Assembly: GCF_024362695.1 (NCBI RefSeq)
Contig: NC_065428.1
Span: forward strand, 9,676,895-9,740,894
From: Pectinophora gossypiella
Taxonomy: Eukaryota > Arthropoda > Insecta > Lepidoptera > Gelechiidae
Direction: 5' to 3'
Length of the DNA: 64,000 nucleotides
The first letter of the stretch is position 1. Each line of letters begins with the position of its first letter. Shown here piece after piece: positions 1 to 10,118 of the stretch. The notes beneath the pieces were generated by a model. It saw only the letters and a list, made by a program, of their open reading frames with translations. It ran no database searches and was not told where the DNA came from. A program made the translations under genes and the position numbers.

Positions 1-294
1 GTCCGGGTTCGATTCCCGATGGGAACATTGTCGAAATCACTTTGTGAGACTGTCCTTTGTTTGGTAAGGACTTTTCAGGCTTGAATCACCTGATTGTCTG
101 TAAAAATAAGATGATTCCGTGCTTCGGAGGGCACGTTTAGCCGTTGGTCCCGGCTATTAGCCGTAAAAACACCTCCACCAACCCGCAGTGGAGCAGCGTG
201 GTGGAGTATGCTCCATACCCCCTCCGGTTGATTGAGGGGAGGCCTGTGCCCAGCAGTGGGACGTATATAGGCTGTTTATGTATGTATGTATGTA
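1..294 (+). repeat. SINE-1 copy, 5' end cut by window edge
   Basis: tRNA-derived SINE lacking its first ~45 bases because the window starts inside it. The B-box-like GGTTCGATTCC is at about 8-18. The shared SINE core with CCGTGCTTCGG follows at ~118-155, then a family-specific body and a 3' end with GCCCAGCAGTGGGACG at 248-263 and a TATG tail. Other copies are at 5364, 19454, 29631 and 54793. SINEs are non-coding Pol III transcripts copied by a LINE reverse transcriptase. Confidence 0.9.
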
Positions 295-1020
295 AGCGGA
301 TTCCTATCCTACCTCTGATAGGTACGATGAAAATTCAAGAATAACCAAATTAGGTCTTTATCTTGGAATATACGTAAAACTAAATTGTACAATGAATTAA
401 ATATTAGCATGGAATTTCAGGTTGTCTAGACGAAAATTCGCCGTGATTTTATTTTTAGAATACCTAACCATTTTGGTGAAGAAAAGAAAAATATTCAAAT
501 ACTATTTAATCGGCACTTTGCTTATACAGGCATAGAAGAAGGAATAATACTAAGTACAGAACGGCAACTCTCTGCTCCCCACCATCGGGTGAGCTAGGTT
601 TACCTCACCCCCTGGGTCCTACTCGGTCTTATTATAGTTTGTAGGTTCTCTAGGCCTTCAAGAAGTGGCAAAAAGGTGTAGAGCTTAGTTTATCTATGAC
701 AAAAAAAAAACTCACCGAATGGCGCATGGCGTGGTCGTGAAAATTATAAAGCGAGGGTTCAAACACCTTTAAAAGAGTGCGTGAATTCAGAGTCAGGTAA
801 AAAAGCACATTTCCATAGTCTGAGATAAGCGGTGTCAGCTTAAAGTGGGCAATATCCGAGGACAAGTCGCCAAATGAGAATATCATGACATGTCCGGGCT
901 TGATCGCCAGCAGATAATATGGAGACAGCTTCTTCTCCAGAATAGTTTCGCGTTTTTTTTTATTTATTTATGTTAATGCAACTTTTTTTACTGTATTTCT
1001 TTTTATTTATTTTATTTAAT
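295..1020. other. AT-rich stretch, no gene seen
   Basis: No ORF with recognisable protein and no SINE structure. About 528-640 resembles 35565-35640 and short pieces near 9758 and 10190 (shared GGAATAATACT and CGGCAACTCTC words), so it is part of a low-copy repeat of unknown class. The rest is unassigned. Confidence 0.5.
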
Positions 1021-1023
1021 AGT

Positions 1024-1068
1024 AAGGTTGGTAATCCACCTTACAACCCACACGATAGAAGAAGAGTG
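1024..1068 (+). repeat. SINE-2 3' end fragment
   Basis: Matches the last ~45 bases of SINE-2 (GTTGGTAATCCACC ... CACACGATAGAAGAAGA). Head and core are missing. Confidence 0.75.
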
Positions 1069-1213
1069 CAATTCACATTTGGCTCGACCATTATAGACGG
1101 CGATATGACTCATCAGGTTGATCTAACAGGAAGCTCGGAGAGATGTGTGCACTTAGTTCATCTTACGATAGATGTACCTCCGACCAACCCAATTGGGATT
1201 TCATCGTGAGCTT
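1069..1213 (+). repeat. SINE-5 copy (5' truncated)
   Basis: Repeat recognised by its middle (CGACCATTATAGACGGCGATA) and its end (CCAATTGGGATTT, then GTGAGCTT). Better copies are at 8848-8998 (minus), 21797-21962 and 34528-34858 (minus). The longest copies have a GGTTCGACCTCC word resembling a Pol III B box, so a tRNA-derived SINE is likely but less certain than for SINE-1 and SINE-2. Confidence 0.65.
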
Positions 1214-1309
1214 TTATTAATTCCAATACCAAAGATGATTCAAGGAGCCTACGTAGTATCGTCTGAGGTTACCTAATGACTTCAGAGGCTCTCAAAAAAA
1301 AGACATAAC

Positions 1310-1812
1310 ATAACACCACGATGCACGATGTACCAAACAAGTAAAGATTACGCTCTTCAAAGCATTTTGTACATCTTTGTACACGTGCGGTTTGTGGATC
1401 AGCTTTACGAAGCGTATATACAGTGACCTGAGAGTGCAATACAACAATGCGTTCAGGGCGCTGCTGGGGCTGTTGCGACGCTGTAGCGCCTCCGGTATGT
1501 TCTGCGAGGCGCGTGTAGACGACTTCCACGCGATCATGCGTAAGCGCTGTGCGTCTTATTGCGCCGTGCGCGTGCCAGCCCCAACACCATCATGAGCGCA
1601 TTGGTGGACCGGTACGACTCGCCGCTGCTGAACCGCTGGGTGCGATTGCACGCTGTTACATAGCTGCCCGCGGCTTCGGTGATTCAGGCCGGTCTCATGT
1701 GTCTTATTTTTATGTTGTTTGTCTTTCGAATCTGTTACTAATACTAGGTTAAGCTTTTTGTTACTAACTAAATATGGACTAGTTACCGAAATAAATATTT
1801 TGAATTTGAATA
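1310..1812 (+). pseudogene. LINE 3' fragment with reverse-transcriptase C-terminus
   Basis: A plus-strand frame around 1340-1560 reads LFKAFCTSLYTCGLW, then YNNAFRALLG and RCSASGMFCEARVDDF. This is the region after the RT domain in many insect LINEs, ending in a short cysteine-containing tail. The frame breaks near 1560-1600, where a second frame continues (SALVDRYDSPLL). A 3' UTR with AATAAA near 1790 and a TTTGAATTTGAAT tail ends it at ~1812. It is a 5'-truncated, frameshifted, dead copy; the exact clade is not resolved. Confidence 0.75.
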
Positions 1813-1819
1813 ACAACAT

Positions 1820-2112
1820 GCGCTCACGACTATATTTCAATAGGTTAGTTTCCAACTAGTCAAATCAGTTACTTTATACTTAACGTCAAAACACGAAATT
1901 ACTACGGAATTTGTGTGAAAAATCAACCTGTGACGTCATAGAAAAAAATACATTTTTCTGTATTAAATATCTAATAATAAGTGCGACACTGTATGTATGT
2001 ACTTACATGTAATAATAAATTTGAATTTGAATTTCACAATTTATCTTTGACTTAGGAAAGTAACTAATAGGGCTAGTCATAAGTACATCCATCGCAAGAT
2101 GAACGTAAGCAA
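1820..2112 (-). repeat. SINE-5 remnant split by a MITE-2 copy
   Basis: Minus-strand SINE-5 sequence (GCTCACGACTATAT) at 1820-1843 resumes at about 2064-2112 (GGGCTAGTC ... CATCCATCGCAAGATGAAC). Between them lies MITE-2, starting TTAGTTTCCAACTAGTC and ending GACTTAGGAAAGTAAC. AATAGG occurs on both sides and may be the target duplication. The same MITE-2/SINE-5 arrangement occurs at 33563-34530. Confidence 0.65.
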
Positions 2113-2235
2113 AATTTTAGCAAAATTCGCAACCATGAATGAAACGCAAATATGTGAGTTTATGAGCTTCAGTTCATGTCTGAATCAGAGATAATTGATA
2201 TCATGAGGTTTCCAGGATTTGTGTCCAATTAATAA

Positions 2236-3012
2236 TAATAATAATAAAGGCGTCGGGATGTGACGACCCCATCGCCCCCTGGTGAATTTATCAGCGAACC
2301 TGGTTAATTCATCAGTGCAGTCAGTCTCCGCAGGCCAGCTTGTGGCGAGCTGTTGGTGAGTGACGACACCACGGAGCTGAGATCCCCCGAGAGTCGGTCA
2401 GGCCCTCCGTCTCCGACTTGCCTTCACTGGCCGGCCGGAGTGGACCCCAGCGGGGGCCGCAGGACTCTCACCTCTGGCTTGCCTTCATTGGCCGGCCAGA
2501 GTGGGGCGTTAGAGCTATACGCTCGCAGGGTGGAAGTGAAAGATGCATAAGTCGCGAGTTGGTGAGGCGGGTAAACCACCTCGCAGAAAGCGGTGTACAC
2601 CTCTCGACACCCTGAGCTGCTCACAACCATGTTGCTGCCTTGCCGTCCAGTCGCGTCGGCTAGATAGGTGGCCCATCCAGTGAGTGGCGAGTCGCCGCCT
2701 GCTCATTTATCCATGTTTACCAACATTGGTCGAGCAGGCGCCATAGTCCCCCATAGCTCCAGTATCCCGGTCCACTAACCCCCAACCCAATAGCCCAGTT
2801 CCCTTTGTTCCTATAATTTGCAATAGTCCTACACAAACCGGGGATTGTCTTTGAGTGCACTCCCATAGTGCATACAGGGATAATCGCCGGTTGGTGCCAC
2901 ACCACATTTAGATTAAACTGTCTTAAGGGGCCTCTACGTGTTGGCTTCGGCCCCACGCACGCCTTCCAAAAGTCCGGGCCTCCATAGGCCCGAGATATGA
3001 AAAAGACATACA
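2236..3012 (-). repeat. GC-rich repeat S, LINE or SINE tail region
   Basis: About 780 GC-rich bases, in sharp contrast to the flanks. On the minus strand it begins with GTCTTTTTCATATCTCGGGCC and ends with (TTA)n at the low-coordinate side, as expected for a non-LTR 3' tail. The first ~100 bases recur at 56946-57050 (plus) and a scrap at 59386-59412. No convincing protein is encoded, and overlapping frames on both strands are probably composition artefacts. It sits beside a fragment of repeat T (2187-2235). Confidence 0.55.
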
Positions 3013-3132
3013 ATAATAATAATAATATTTATTGACAAAAATATTGGTACATAGTTTTCCTTAAGTTAAGCATAATTGACATGAATATAATTAAGTAGGT
3101 ACCATAGCCGACTAAGTATATAAATACTTGTA
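3013..3132 (-). repeat. LINE 3' UTR scrap with (TTA)n tail
   Basis: On the minus strand an AATAAATATTATTATTATT end follows AT-rich sequence, a typical LINE 3' terminus. Too short to assign to a family. Confidence 0.45.
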
Positions 3133-3290
3133 TTTCAGTCTATGATGCCTCTCTCCTGGAGAAAGACACAATAGCAATAAGCTAAATCGTGGACGTGGGA
3201 CTTAAACACAGCTGGCGAGGATTGGGTGTATTATCATACACATCTGCCTGCCCCTTTGGGGATATAGGCGTGATGTTATGTTATGAAACA
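3133..3290 (+). repeat. Repeat T copy with TGTTA tail
   Basis: Shares CTGGCGAGGATTGGGTGTA and GGGGATATAGGCGTGATG with copies at 29447-29575, 43345-43465, 56395-56505 and (minus) 57095-57262. It ends in TGTTATGTTATG. Probably a SINE or LINE 3' end; no head is visible. Confidence 0.6.
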
Positions 3291-3445
3291 AAAATATTTT
3301 TCATAATAGCCCTCTCCTTTTATAGCCTTTGTATATTTTCACCACGACTAAAGAGCACATTATTAAAACATTACTTTGGAAAGAAAAATGTATTTTTGAC
3401 TTGGTCTGCTGTTTACATACCGTCTACGAACGGCCTCCCACTTAT

Positions 3446-3663
3446 ACAGGGTGTTAGTGACATCGTAACGAAAACTTTTAGGTTGATTCAGATCAAAATT
3501 CTAAGTAGATATCAAATAGAATTTCCCGTAGCAAAAGTATGGAACTGAAAATACTTAAAAACATTTCATGAATTTTCCGGTAGGAAAATCCACTTGATAT
3601 CAACTCAGAATCATGATCTGAATCATCCCCCTCAGTATTTGTTACGATGATACTAACACCCTA
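3446..3663. mobile_element. MITE-1, near-complete long-inverted-repeat element
   Basis: Begins ACAGGGTGTTAGTGACATCG and ends with its near reverse complement (CGATGATACTAACACCC). The two ~95-base arms are complementary over most of their length (AAGTGGAATTTT-type words on the left, AAAATCCACTTGATATC on the right). A short AT-rich loop separates them. No transposase is encoded, so it is non-autonomous. At least ten full or partial copies lie in the window. Confidence 0.75.
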
Positions 3664-3690
3664 TCTACTTGTAGGTACTTTTATACTTGT

Positions 3691-3895
3691 ACAGAGTGTA
3701 AGTAACAACGTTAAAAATACTGAGGGGAATGATTCAGCTCAAGTGGAGATGAGTTAATATCAAGTGGAATTTACCATCGCAAAAGTATAAAACTGAAAAT
3801 AATAAAAAAAACACAATAAACGTGAATTTTGCTACGGAAAATTCCACTTGATATTAACTCAGATTCACGAGCTGACTCATCCCCCTGAGTATTCG
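3691..3895. mobile_element. MITE-1, second copy
   Basis: Same architecture 27 bases after the previous copy, starting ACAGAGTGTAAGTAAC and ending CCCCCTGAGTATTCG. More diverged at the outer ends, with well-preserved inner arms. Confidence 0.7.
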
Positions 3896-4013
3896 AATTT
3901 TTAGACTTCTTTTATTTTATTCTCACGTTTAACATTCCAGCTACGACGTAATGGTCGATTAAGTAGGGATTTTTAACATATTTAATAGGTACATTTGGAT
4001 ATTTTACTGTAGA

Positions 4014-4348
4014 AGCTGTGGTAGCCCAGTTGGTAGAACGCTTGCCTCTCAATTTGAGGTCTCAGGTTCGAAACCAGTACAGGCCTAAACCAATGATGAT
4101 CGAATTTATTTTAGAATTTATGTTTGAATCATAAATGATTATCACGTGCTCAGCGGTGAAGGAAAACATTGTTAGCAGACCCACATTCCCGAGAAATGCA
4201 TTTTCGGAGGTATGTGACCTAACCTGTATTGGGCTGGTTTTCCCTTCGCGGGTTGGTAGGTCAGACCAGTCGCTTCTCTAAAAAAACCGGACCTGTCAAA
4301 TCTTCAGGTTAGGCAAGCAGACCTTGTGAAAAACAGGATAATGTTATC
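4014..4348 (+). repeat. SINE-4 full-length copy
   Basis: tRNA-derived head GCTGTGGTAGCCCAGTTGG (A box) and GGTTCGAAACC (B box) at about 4065-4075. The body carries ATTATCACGTGCTCAGCGG and CCTGTATTGGGCTGG, and the tail GACCTTGTGAAAAACAGG. About eleven more copies are scattered in both orientations. Non-coding. Confidence 0.9.
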
Positions 4349-4469
4349 GACTTTAAGCCACGTCAAAAAAACTAATAATTTAAAAGCCTTTACTGCTTTA
4401 TTATGAATCGAAGACTAAAGCTAATACCACAGATAAGGTATAAAATATAGTCTGCGCCACGAAAGAAGT

Positions 4470-4625
4470 CAGAAATCAGAAAACATAATAATTTATTCAA
4501 CGTAATTATCATGGATAAACTTGTTGAAGGTCAATGTAACATTTTTGAATTTACGTCATTTCGCAAGGTGAGAAGAAATGACAAGGAACTGCAACAGCAA
4601 CACATATTTTCCTATGGCTACTGTC
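4470..4625 (-). repeat. LINE 3' UTR fragment (same family as 24308-24420)
   Basis: The plus-strand block TTTATTCAACGTAATTATC ... GAGAAGAAATGACAAG recurs at 24315-24425, where it lies just downstream of a CR1-like ORF2 C-terminus on the minus strand. By homology this is the 3' UTR of the same LINE. The remainder of 4349-4870 is unassigned. Confidence 0.6.
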
Positions 4626-4870
4626 TATTAGTATAGATAAACGTGGAACTCTTCAGCACAGTATATACTAAGAGGACATTAACTTGAAACAATTCAAGGT
4701 AAATAGTCAAGACAAGACCAGCGAATTACAGGGTAAGCAGTGAGTCGTATTTACGTAATCTGTTTCAATAATATTGTCTCGGGTAAAAGTACTTGGGTAC
4801 AAGGTACGCGAATTGAAGAACGTCAAATGAAGAACTTTTAAAGTTTTAAGACACATCATAGAAACAACGG

Positions 4871-5363
4871 TGACATCAAATCAAATCAAATCAAAAGAGA
4901 TTTATTGCAATTGTACAGTACAAAAAAAGATGTCATAGGTACATTATCAAAATAGAAAAAATACAGTTCTTAGGTACAATTTAACCCAATCGGTTAAATA
5001 ATCAATTTAAACATAAGAGAGAGAAATAATAATAATAAAAAAAACATTACATAGTATATTCAATGAATTAGTAGGTCTATGAAATAACTATTGATTTATG
5101 TGATCAAAAATTCTTTGACGTCATAAAAGCATTTTTGTGCAAGCCATGTCTTAAGAGCAGTTCTAAATTTGTTCATATTCATAGTTGTAAATGACTACGA
5201 GAGTTTATTGTACAACCGAATACACATGATGAACGAATTTTTTGTGACAAGTTCGAGTCTGTTTACTGGTTTGTGTAATTTATTTCTGTATTGTTTGCGT
5301 AACGTTCTATTGCTAAGTTCATAATTATATTGGAACAGCTTTTTGTGCTTATGAGAAAAAATG
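4871..5363 (-). pseudogene. CR1-like LINE, ORF2 C-terminus and 3' UTR
   Basis: Minus-strand frame ending near 5195 reads ELSNRTLRKQYRNKLHKPVN ... IMCIRLYNKLS. It resembles the last ~100 residues of the full-length ORF2 at 50167-53061 (NTRNKNKLALQVSRLHKIT ... CIRFYNKIP). AATAAA and a (TTTGA)n tail at ~4873-4895 complete the 3' end. It is heavily 5'-truncated and abuts a minus-strand SINE-1. Confidence 0.75.
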
Positions 5364-5698
5364 CATACATAACATAAACTGCCTATATACGTCCCACTGC
5401 TGGGCACAGGCCTCCCCTCAATCAACCGGAGGGGGTATGGAGCATACTCCACCACGCTGCTCCACTGCGGGTTGGTGGAGGTGTTTTTACGGCTAATAGC
5501 CGGGACCAACGGCTTAACGTGCCCTCCGAAGCACGGAATCATCTTAATTTTTCGGACAATCAGGTGATTCAAGCCTGAAAAGTCCTTACCAAACAAAGGA
5601 CAGTCTCACAAAGTGATTTCGACAATGTCCCCATCGGGAATCGAACCCGGACCTCCAGATCGTGAGCCTAACGCTCTAACCACTAGACCACAGAGGCT
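5364..5698 (-). repeat. SINE-1 full-length copy
   Basis: Reading on the minus strand: tRNA-like head from 5698 (GCCTCTGTGGTCTAGTGGTT), B box GGTTCGATTCC, shared core with GTGCTTCGGAGGGCACG, and RTE-like end GCCCAGCAGTGGGACG near 5390, then TATG. One of the best-preserved copies. Confidence 0.92.
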
Positions 5699-5784
5699 GT
5701 CATAAATATATATTTCTAAAATAATAAGAGAATATCACAGGATATTTATTTATAAAGAAAGAGTTTTTTTTTTTTATTTATAAG

Positions 5785-5862
5785 AGAGCTCGAAGCAAAT
5801 GGAATTCTAGAGTCTCTGCTTACCCAGGTGGGAAATGGGCGTGAGTTTATGTACGTATGTAT
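5785..5862 (+). repeat. LINE-F 3' end fragment
   Basis: Matches the last codons and tail of LINE-F (TCGAAGCAAATGGAATTC ... TGGGAAATGGGCGTGAGTTT, then TATG repeats). See 38926-39296 for a coding copy. Confidence 0.75.
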
Positions 5863-5944
5863 GTGTTTAAAATAATAATAAATATAATTTTAATAATATT
5901 CTATTTTTACTTATATGTATCATTGTATGTATATATTTATAGTA

Positions 5945-5947
<3 letters not shown>

Positions 5948-6023
<76 letters not shown>
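5948..6023. repeat. (AT)n microsatellite
   Basis: About 38 uninterrupted AT dinucleotides. It creates a spurious Ile-Tyr repeat reading frame. Confidence 0.97.
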
Positions 6024-6028
<5 letters not shown>

Positions 6029-6104
6029 ATTATATATATTTTATTTATTTATTCATGTTTTTTCTCTTATACTATTTTACTTTTTTGCGCGCTACACTGC
6101 AGCT

Positions 6105-6257
6105 GTACAAGTGTACTATATCCTCTGCCGAATGTTGTCTGGAAGAGATCGCTCTTAGCAATAAGGCCGCCTTTGCCCACCTTAGAATAAGTTTACCCTG
6201 TAAATGTTTTGTGAATTTGTGTGCAATAAAGTGTTTTATTATTATTATTATTATTAA
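6105..6257 (+). repeat. LINE-R 3' end with (TTA)n tail
   Basis: GTTGTCTGGAAGAGATCGCT and AATAAGGCCGCCTTTG, then GTGTGCAATAAAGTGTTTTA and a (TTA)n run. A second clear copy is at 60700-60792 and a relative at 22430-22560. The composition is that of a non-LTR 3' UTR with a poly(A)-type signal. Confidence 0.7.
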
Positions 6258-6568
6258 ATATATCCACAAGTCGTGTACCGTGTTACCTGGTAGCGGGGAA
6301 CAATTTAAGGGCCAATAAAGTTAAACTGTTCGAAAAACGAGCGCAGAGGAGGGGGAGTTAATCGGTTGGAATATCACTTAGCAATGCACCGCTGTGCCGT
6401 ACCGCCTATGTCACTACCCATCGTTTGTTTAACCCAGTTACATCGTGAATAACTTACCTTTATAATACATGTACCTATAAATACAAAAGAGGTAGGTGCC
6501 GTGCCACCCCCGGACACTTCATACAAAACGTATATTTTTTTAACTTAATCTTTATTCTTGGTTTTCAT
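6258..6568. other. Unassigned stretch
   Basis: No repeat family, ORF or RNA gene recognised. Confidence 0.5.
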
Positions 6569-6652
6569 TTACACCTCCACCAACCCGCATTGGAGCACCG
6601 TGGTGGAGTATGCTCCATACCCCCTCCGGTTGATTGAGGGGAGGCCTGTGCC
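6569..6652 (+). repeat. SINE-1 internal fragment
   Basis: Covers ACACCTCCACCAACCCGC through GGGGAGGCCTGTGCCC. It stops just before the terminal CAGCAGTGGG, so both ends are lost. Confidence 0.85.
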
Positions 6653-6692
6653 CTAAAACTATTTTAATAGTAAGAACACTGGTTGCTAAGCA

Positions 6693-6975
6693 CTGGTTGC
6701 ACTGGTTGCACTGGTTGGTTATTGCAAAAGCGGTATATAAAGCGAAAGTTGATGGTAGGGCTGGCAGAGGAAGACCGAGAAGGACTTACGATGATCAAAT
6801 TGGAGATGTCCTTAGAAAAGGTTCAATACGATCTACTCTGAACCGGCGTGCGTGTATGAAGCGATTGATGAATGTGGAGGAAGCAAGAGAAGTGTGTCAA
6901 GATCGAAGCAAATGGAATTCTATAGTCTCTGCTTACCCCGGTGGGAAATAGGCGTGAGTTTATGTATGTATGTAA
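6693..6975 (+). pseudogene. LINE-F, ORF C-terminus and tail
   Basis: Frame ending at 6951 reads AKAVYKAKVDGRAGRGRPRR, CMKRLMNVEEAREV and SIVSAYPGGK before the stop. This is the basic, arginine-rich C-terminal tail found after the RT domain of several insect LINEs. The 3' end is GTGAGTTTATGTATGTATG. Just upstream TTGCACTGG-type 9-mers are tandemly repeated (6693-6718). Confidence 0.8.
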
Positions 6976-7130
6976 CACTGGTTGCTTTTTGTTTTTCAAA
7001 TTGTTGTTGTATTTTGATCCTATCTGCTGAAAAAGAGCTGGTAAATAAAGCTCTTATTCCCCTTTTGTGCCTTTTTACTGTCGGAAATGTTCCGACAGTG
7101 AGAACATTTCCAAGACTGGCACATCACTGC

Positions 7131-7386
7131 TAGCATTATCCCGTTTTTCACAGGGTCCGCTTACCTAGCCTGAACATTTGACAGGTCCGGTTTTTTACAG
7201 AAGCGACTGCCTGTCTGACCTTCCAACCCGCGAAGGGAAAACCAGCCCAATACAGGTTAGGTCACATTCGAAACGCATTTCTCAGAAATGTCGATTTCCT
7301 TACGATGTTTTCCTTGACCGCTGAGCACGTGATAATCATTTAATGATCCAAACATGAATTTGAAATAGCTTATTGGTTTAGACAAT
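7131..7386 (-). repeat. SINE-4 copy lacking its head
   Basis: On the minus strand the body runs from ATCATTAAATGATTATCACG to the tail. The tRNA-like head (about 70 bases) is missing. Confidence 0.85.
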
Positions 7387-7431
7387 TTATTGAGTGATAT
7401 TAGCTAACAATGTGCTAATCAAACTGGGGAC

Positions 7432-7512
7432 AGTCTCATAAAGTGACACCATCGGGAATAGAACTTGGGACCTCCGGATTGTGAGCCTAACGCTCAACCA
7501 CCGGACCTCGGG
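7432..7512 (-). repeat. SINE-2 head fragment
   Basis: tRNA-like head only (GGTTGAGCGTTAGGCTCAC, then a damaged B box). No body is present. Confidence 0.7.
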
Positions 7513-7675
7513 GGCCTAGTCTTTCATTATCATAATAGTCCTTCGCTTTGTCAAAGGTTGGTAATTTGTATTGTAATAATTGAATTGTCAACCCACTGTG
7601 TTAATGAATTCAACTCATTATCATTCACTGAAGGACTTGGCTTTATTTATCTGCTGATAAACAACAATAATGACT

Positions 7676-7742
7676 GAGTGTTCCAGCGGTTGAGCGCTGG
7701 AATTATGATCCGGAGGTCCCGGGTTCAAATCCAGGTGACACG
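7676..7742 (+). repeat. SINE-2 head fragment
   Basis: GGTTGAGCGCTGGAATTATG with B box GGTTCAAATCC. The anticodon-loop region differs from other copies, so this could be an independent tRNA-derived head. Confidence 0.6.
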
Positions 7743-7865
7743 TATATCAAAAACATAGCAAATATATTAAATTTAGTTTGTATTTATAGTTAATTACTGC
7801 AGTTTTTATGTTACTTTTATAATGCTTCAACATACAGGGAATTAAATAAATAAAACTTTTTGAAT

Positions 7866-8727
7866 TTTTCGACGGAAAATTATACTTGACTCATAGGTAA
7901 GCTGAATCATCGCCCTGAGTATTTGGTACGGTGTCACTAACAGCCTATATAAGCGATTAATAGACAAAATTTACTTATTCTAGTTTGAAACTATAGTCTA
8001 ATATAAATTTTAATCAATCTTGTGTCTGCGTGATAAGTGGTCATTTTGTGTTTTTTTTAATTATTTTCAATTTCATACATTTGCTATGGAACATTCCACT
8101 TGATGGCGACTCAGAATCATGAGTTGAATCATCGCCCTGAGTATTCTGAGTACGGTTTCACTAACACCCTGTATAAGCAATTAATAGATAAAATGTACTT
8201 ATTCCAGTTTGAAACTCTAGTCGAATATAAATTGTAATCAATCTTGTTTCTGCGTGATGAGTGGTCATTTTGTGTTTTTTTTAATTATTTTCAATTCCAT
8301 ACTTTTGCTATGGATTAGAAAATTAAATAACAAAAACGGTGTTACGAAAAACGGTTTTATAGAAAAATCGGCCATGTTAATAAGGAAAAAAATTTAAGGC
8401 TTTATCATCTTATTTATATAATTGAATCCACACGTACGTACATATACTCACGCCTATTTCCCACCGGGGTAAGCAGAGACTATGGAATTCTATTTGCTTC
8501 GATCCTGGCATACTTCTCTTGCTTCATCCACATTCATCGATCCTTTCATACACAAGTAATAGTAATAGTAAGTGGAATGTCACTTGATGGCAACTCAGAA
8601 TCATGAGTTGAATCATTGCCCTGAGTATTCTGAATACGGTGTCAATAACACCCTGTATAAGCAATCAATAGATAAAATGTACTTATTCTAGTTTGAAACT
8701 CTTATATAAATTGTAATCAATCTTATT
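7866..8727 (+). repeat. Three-copy tandem array, period ~222 bp
   Basis: Each unit joins a MITE-1 right half (CACTTGATGGCGACTCAGAA ... CACTAACACCCTGT) to a ~130-base spacer (TAGTTTGAAACTATAGTC, AATCAATCTTGT, GGTCATTTTGTG). CGCCCTGAGT recurs at 7911 and 8133. The third unit (8574-8727) is displaced by an insertion at 8315-8573. Segmental tandem duplication of a MITE half plus flank is the simplest reading. Confidence 0.75.
8315..8573 (-). repeat. Insertion in tandem array carrying a LINE-F 3' fragment
   Basis: About 8434-8562 is LINE-F on the minus strand (CACGCCTATTTCCCACCGGG, CTTCGATCCTGGCATACTTC). The 8315-8433 part is AT-rich and unassigned. Confidence 0.65.
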
Positions 8728-8847
8728 AAAGTCTCCTTTAAACGACTTTTCGTGTCTTGGGTCAAAAAATTGTTCTTGAAAATTGTAAAGGCGATTTTCT
8801 GTTACAAGTGTAAGTTGTAAGAGTCATAGATATTGTATCAGACTGTT

Positions 8848-8998
8848 AGACCAACGTGATAGGTGTGCCGTATCGCCGTCTATAATGGTCGAGTCAACTG
8901 TGTTAGTGAAATCTGCACTTAAGATAAATTAATAACGCATTAGTGCAAGTCCGGTACGGGGTTTAAACTGGCGCTCGCCGTGAACTACAGAATCACAG
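8848..8998 (-). repeat. SINE-5 copy (head half)
   Basis: Minus-strand copy with the TTCACGGCGAGCGCCAG head region and ATTATAGACGGCGATACGG. The 3' half is lost. Confidence 0.65.
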
Positions 8999-9145
8999 TA
9001 CAGTCATGAGCAATAATAATGTACCCACTTTAGGACTCTGTCTCACTAACATATTTGACATTTATTGAGACTTACAGTTCAGATTGTCAAAAAAGTTAAT
9101 GTGACATTGTACCAAAGTGTATACATATTAATGCTCGTGACCGTA
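8999..9145. mobile_element. MITE-3, 147 bp
   Basis: Terminal inverted repeats TACAGTCATGAGCA and TGCTCGTGACCGTA (12 of 14 complementary). A second copy of exactly the same length is at 34381-34527. No coding capacity. TA at both outer ends is compatible with a Tc1/mariner-type TA duplication, which is inference. Confidence 0.75.
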
Positions 9146-10118
9146 CCTATTTACGAAAAATCGGAATGAGATCTGTGTATCTCGTCCCGAAGCTATTTTG
9201 TAGAACATTTAAACCAAACAAAGGTAAGTACTTTAACAGGGTCACTGTGTATGAACCACATATGAAGCAATAAATTTGAATCTCATACGTGCATGCCCCA
9301 TATGTGGGGCACATTTTTTCTTGCGATAGTGTGTCTATGTACACATTGCACGTAAGGGGTTGATATCTAATTTTAAGTTACACAAGTGAACATGTTAAAA
9401 AACTGTAGCTATTACGAATAAAATGATAACAGTATAGAACAAAAGAACAATGTTAATTATACAAATGCAGATATTAAAGAAACAAAAATGGCGAATGAAT
9501 AAAAACATATCTACAGTAATTGTATTACCAACTGAAATAACACTGCAAAAATGTAATTTTCTTAATTAGATAAAATACTTTGAAACGAAAGGTCTACGTG
9601 CTTACCTACAGAGAGGACGTAGCTACCACAATGTCATTGACTGTGAAGCATGATAATAGAATTAAATAAATATTATAAATTAAATAAATAAATAAAATAA
9701 AATAAATAAAAAATAAAAATAATGGAATCAGCATAAGCTATGCTGATGCCGCTTCTGTCATAGAATAAGGGATAATACTGCGTATAATAGTAATAATAAA
9801 TAATAAAATAATAATAAAAATATATTTATTTCCACATATTTTTACAATAGTGTTCATAAAGATAATTCATTTAAGTCTTAAGGGTAATCTTAAACAGAAA
9901 GTACAGCTGATGCCTAAAATAGACTAATAAAGTATGTGCTATAGGCATTAGCTACCATCGCAGAACGATGAATGAACACACGTGTGAAACAAGTTTACAA
10001 AAAAGTTGTCATCGAGAAGAAAAACAAAATAAAATTAAAAAAGAAAAGACAACGAGTTATTGACAAGATATTATATAACATAGATAAATCTGAGTATCTA
10101 TGTTGTGTGTTTCTGTCT
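9146..10118. other. AT-rich stretch, no gene
   Basis: About 9800-9965 (ATATTTATTTCCACATATTT ...) reads as a minus-strand LINE 3' UTR. 9715-9775 (CAGCATAAGCTATGCTGATG, a short palindrome) is of unknown origin. Short frames here are AT-driven and unsupported. Confidence 0.45.

Noticed and set aside
5915..6190. Protein of repeated Ile-Tyr
   Set aside because: Translation of an (AT)n microsatellite.
7866..8727. CRISPR-like array
   Set aside because: Three long MITE-derived units of ~222 bp; eukaryotic transposon context.
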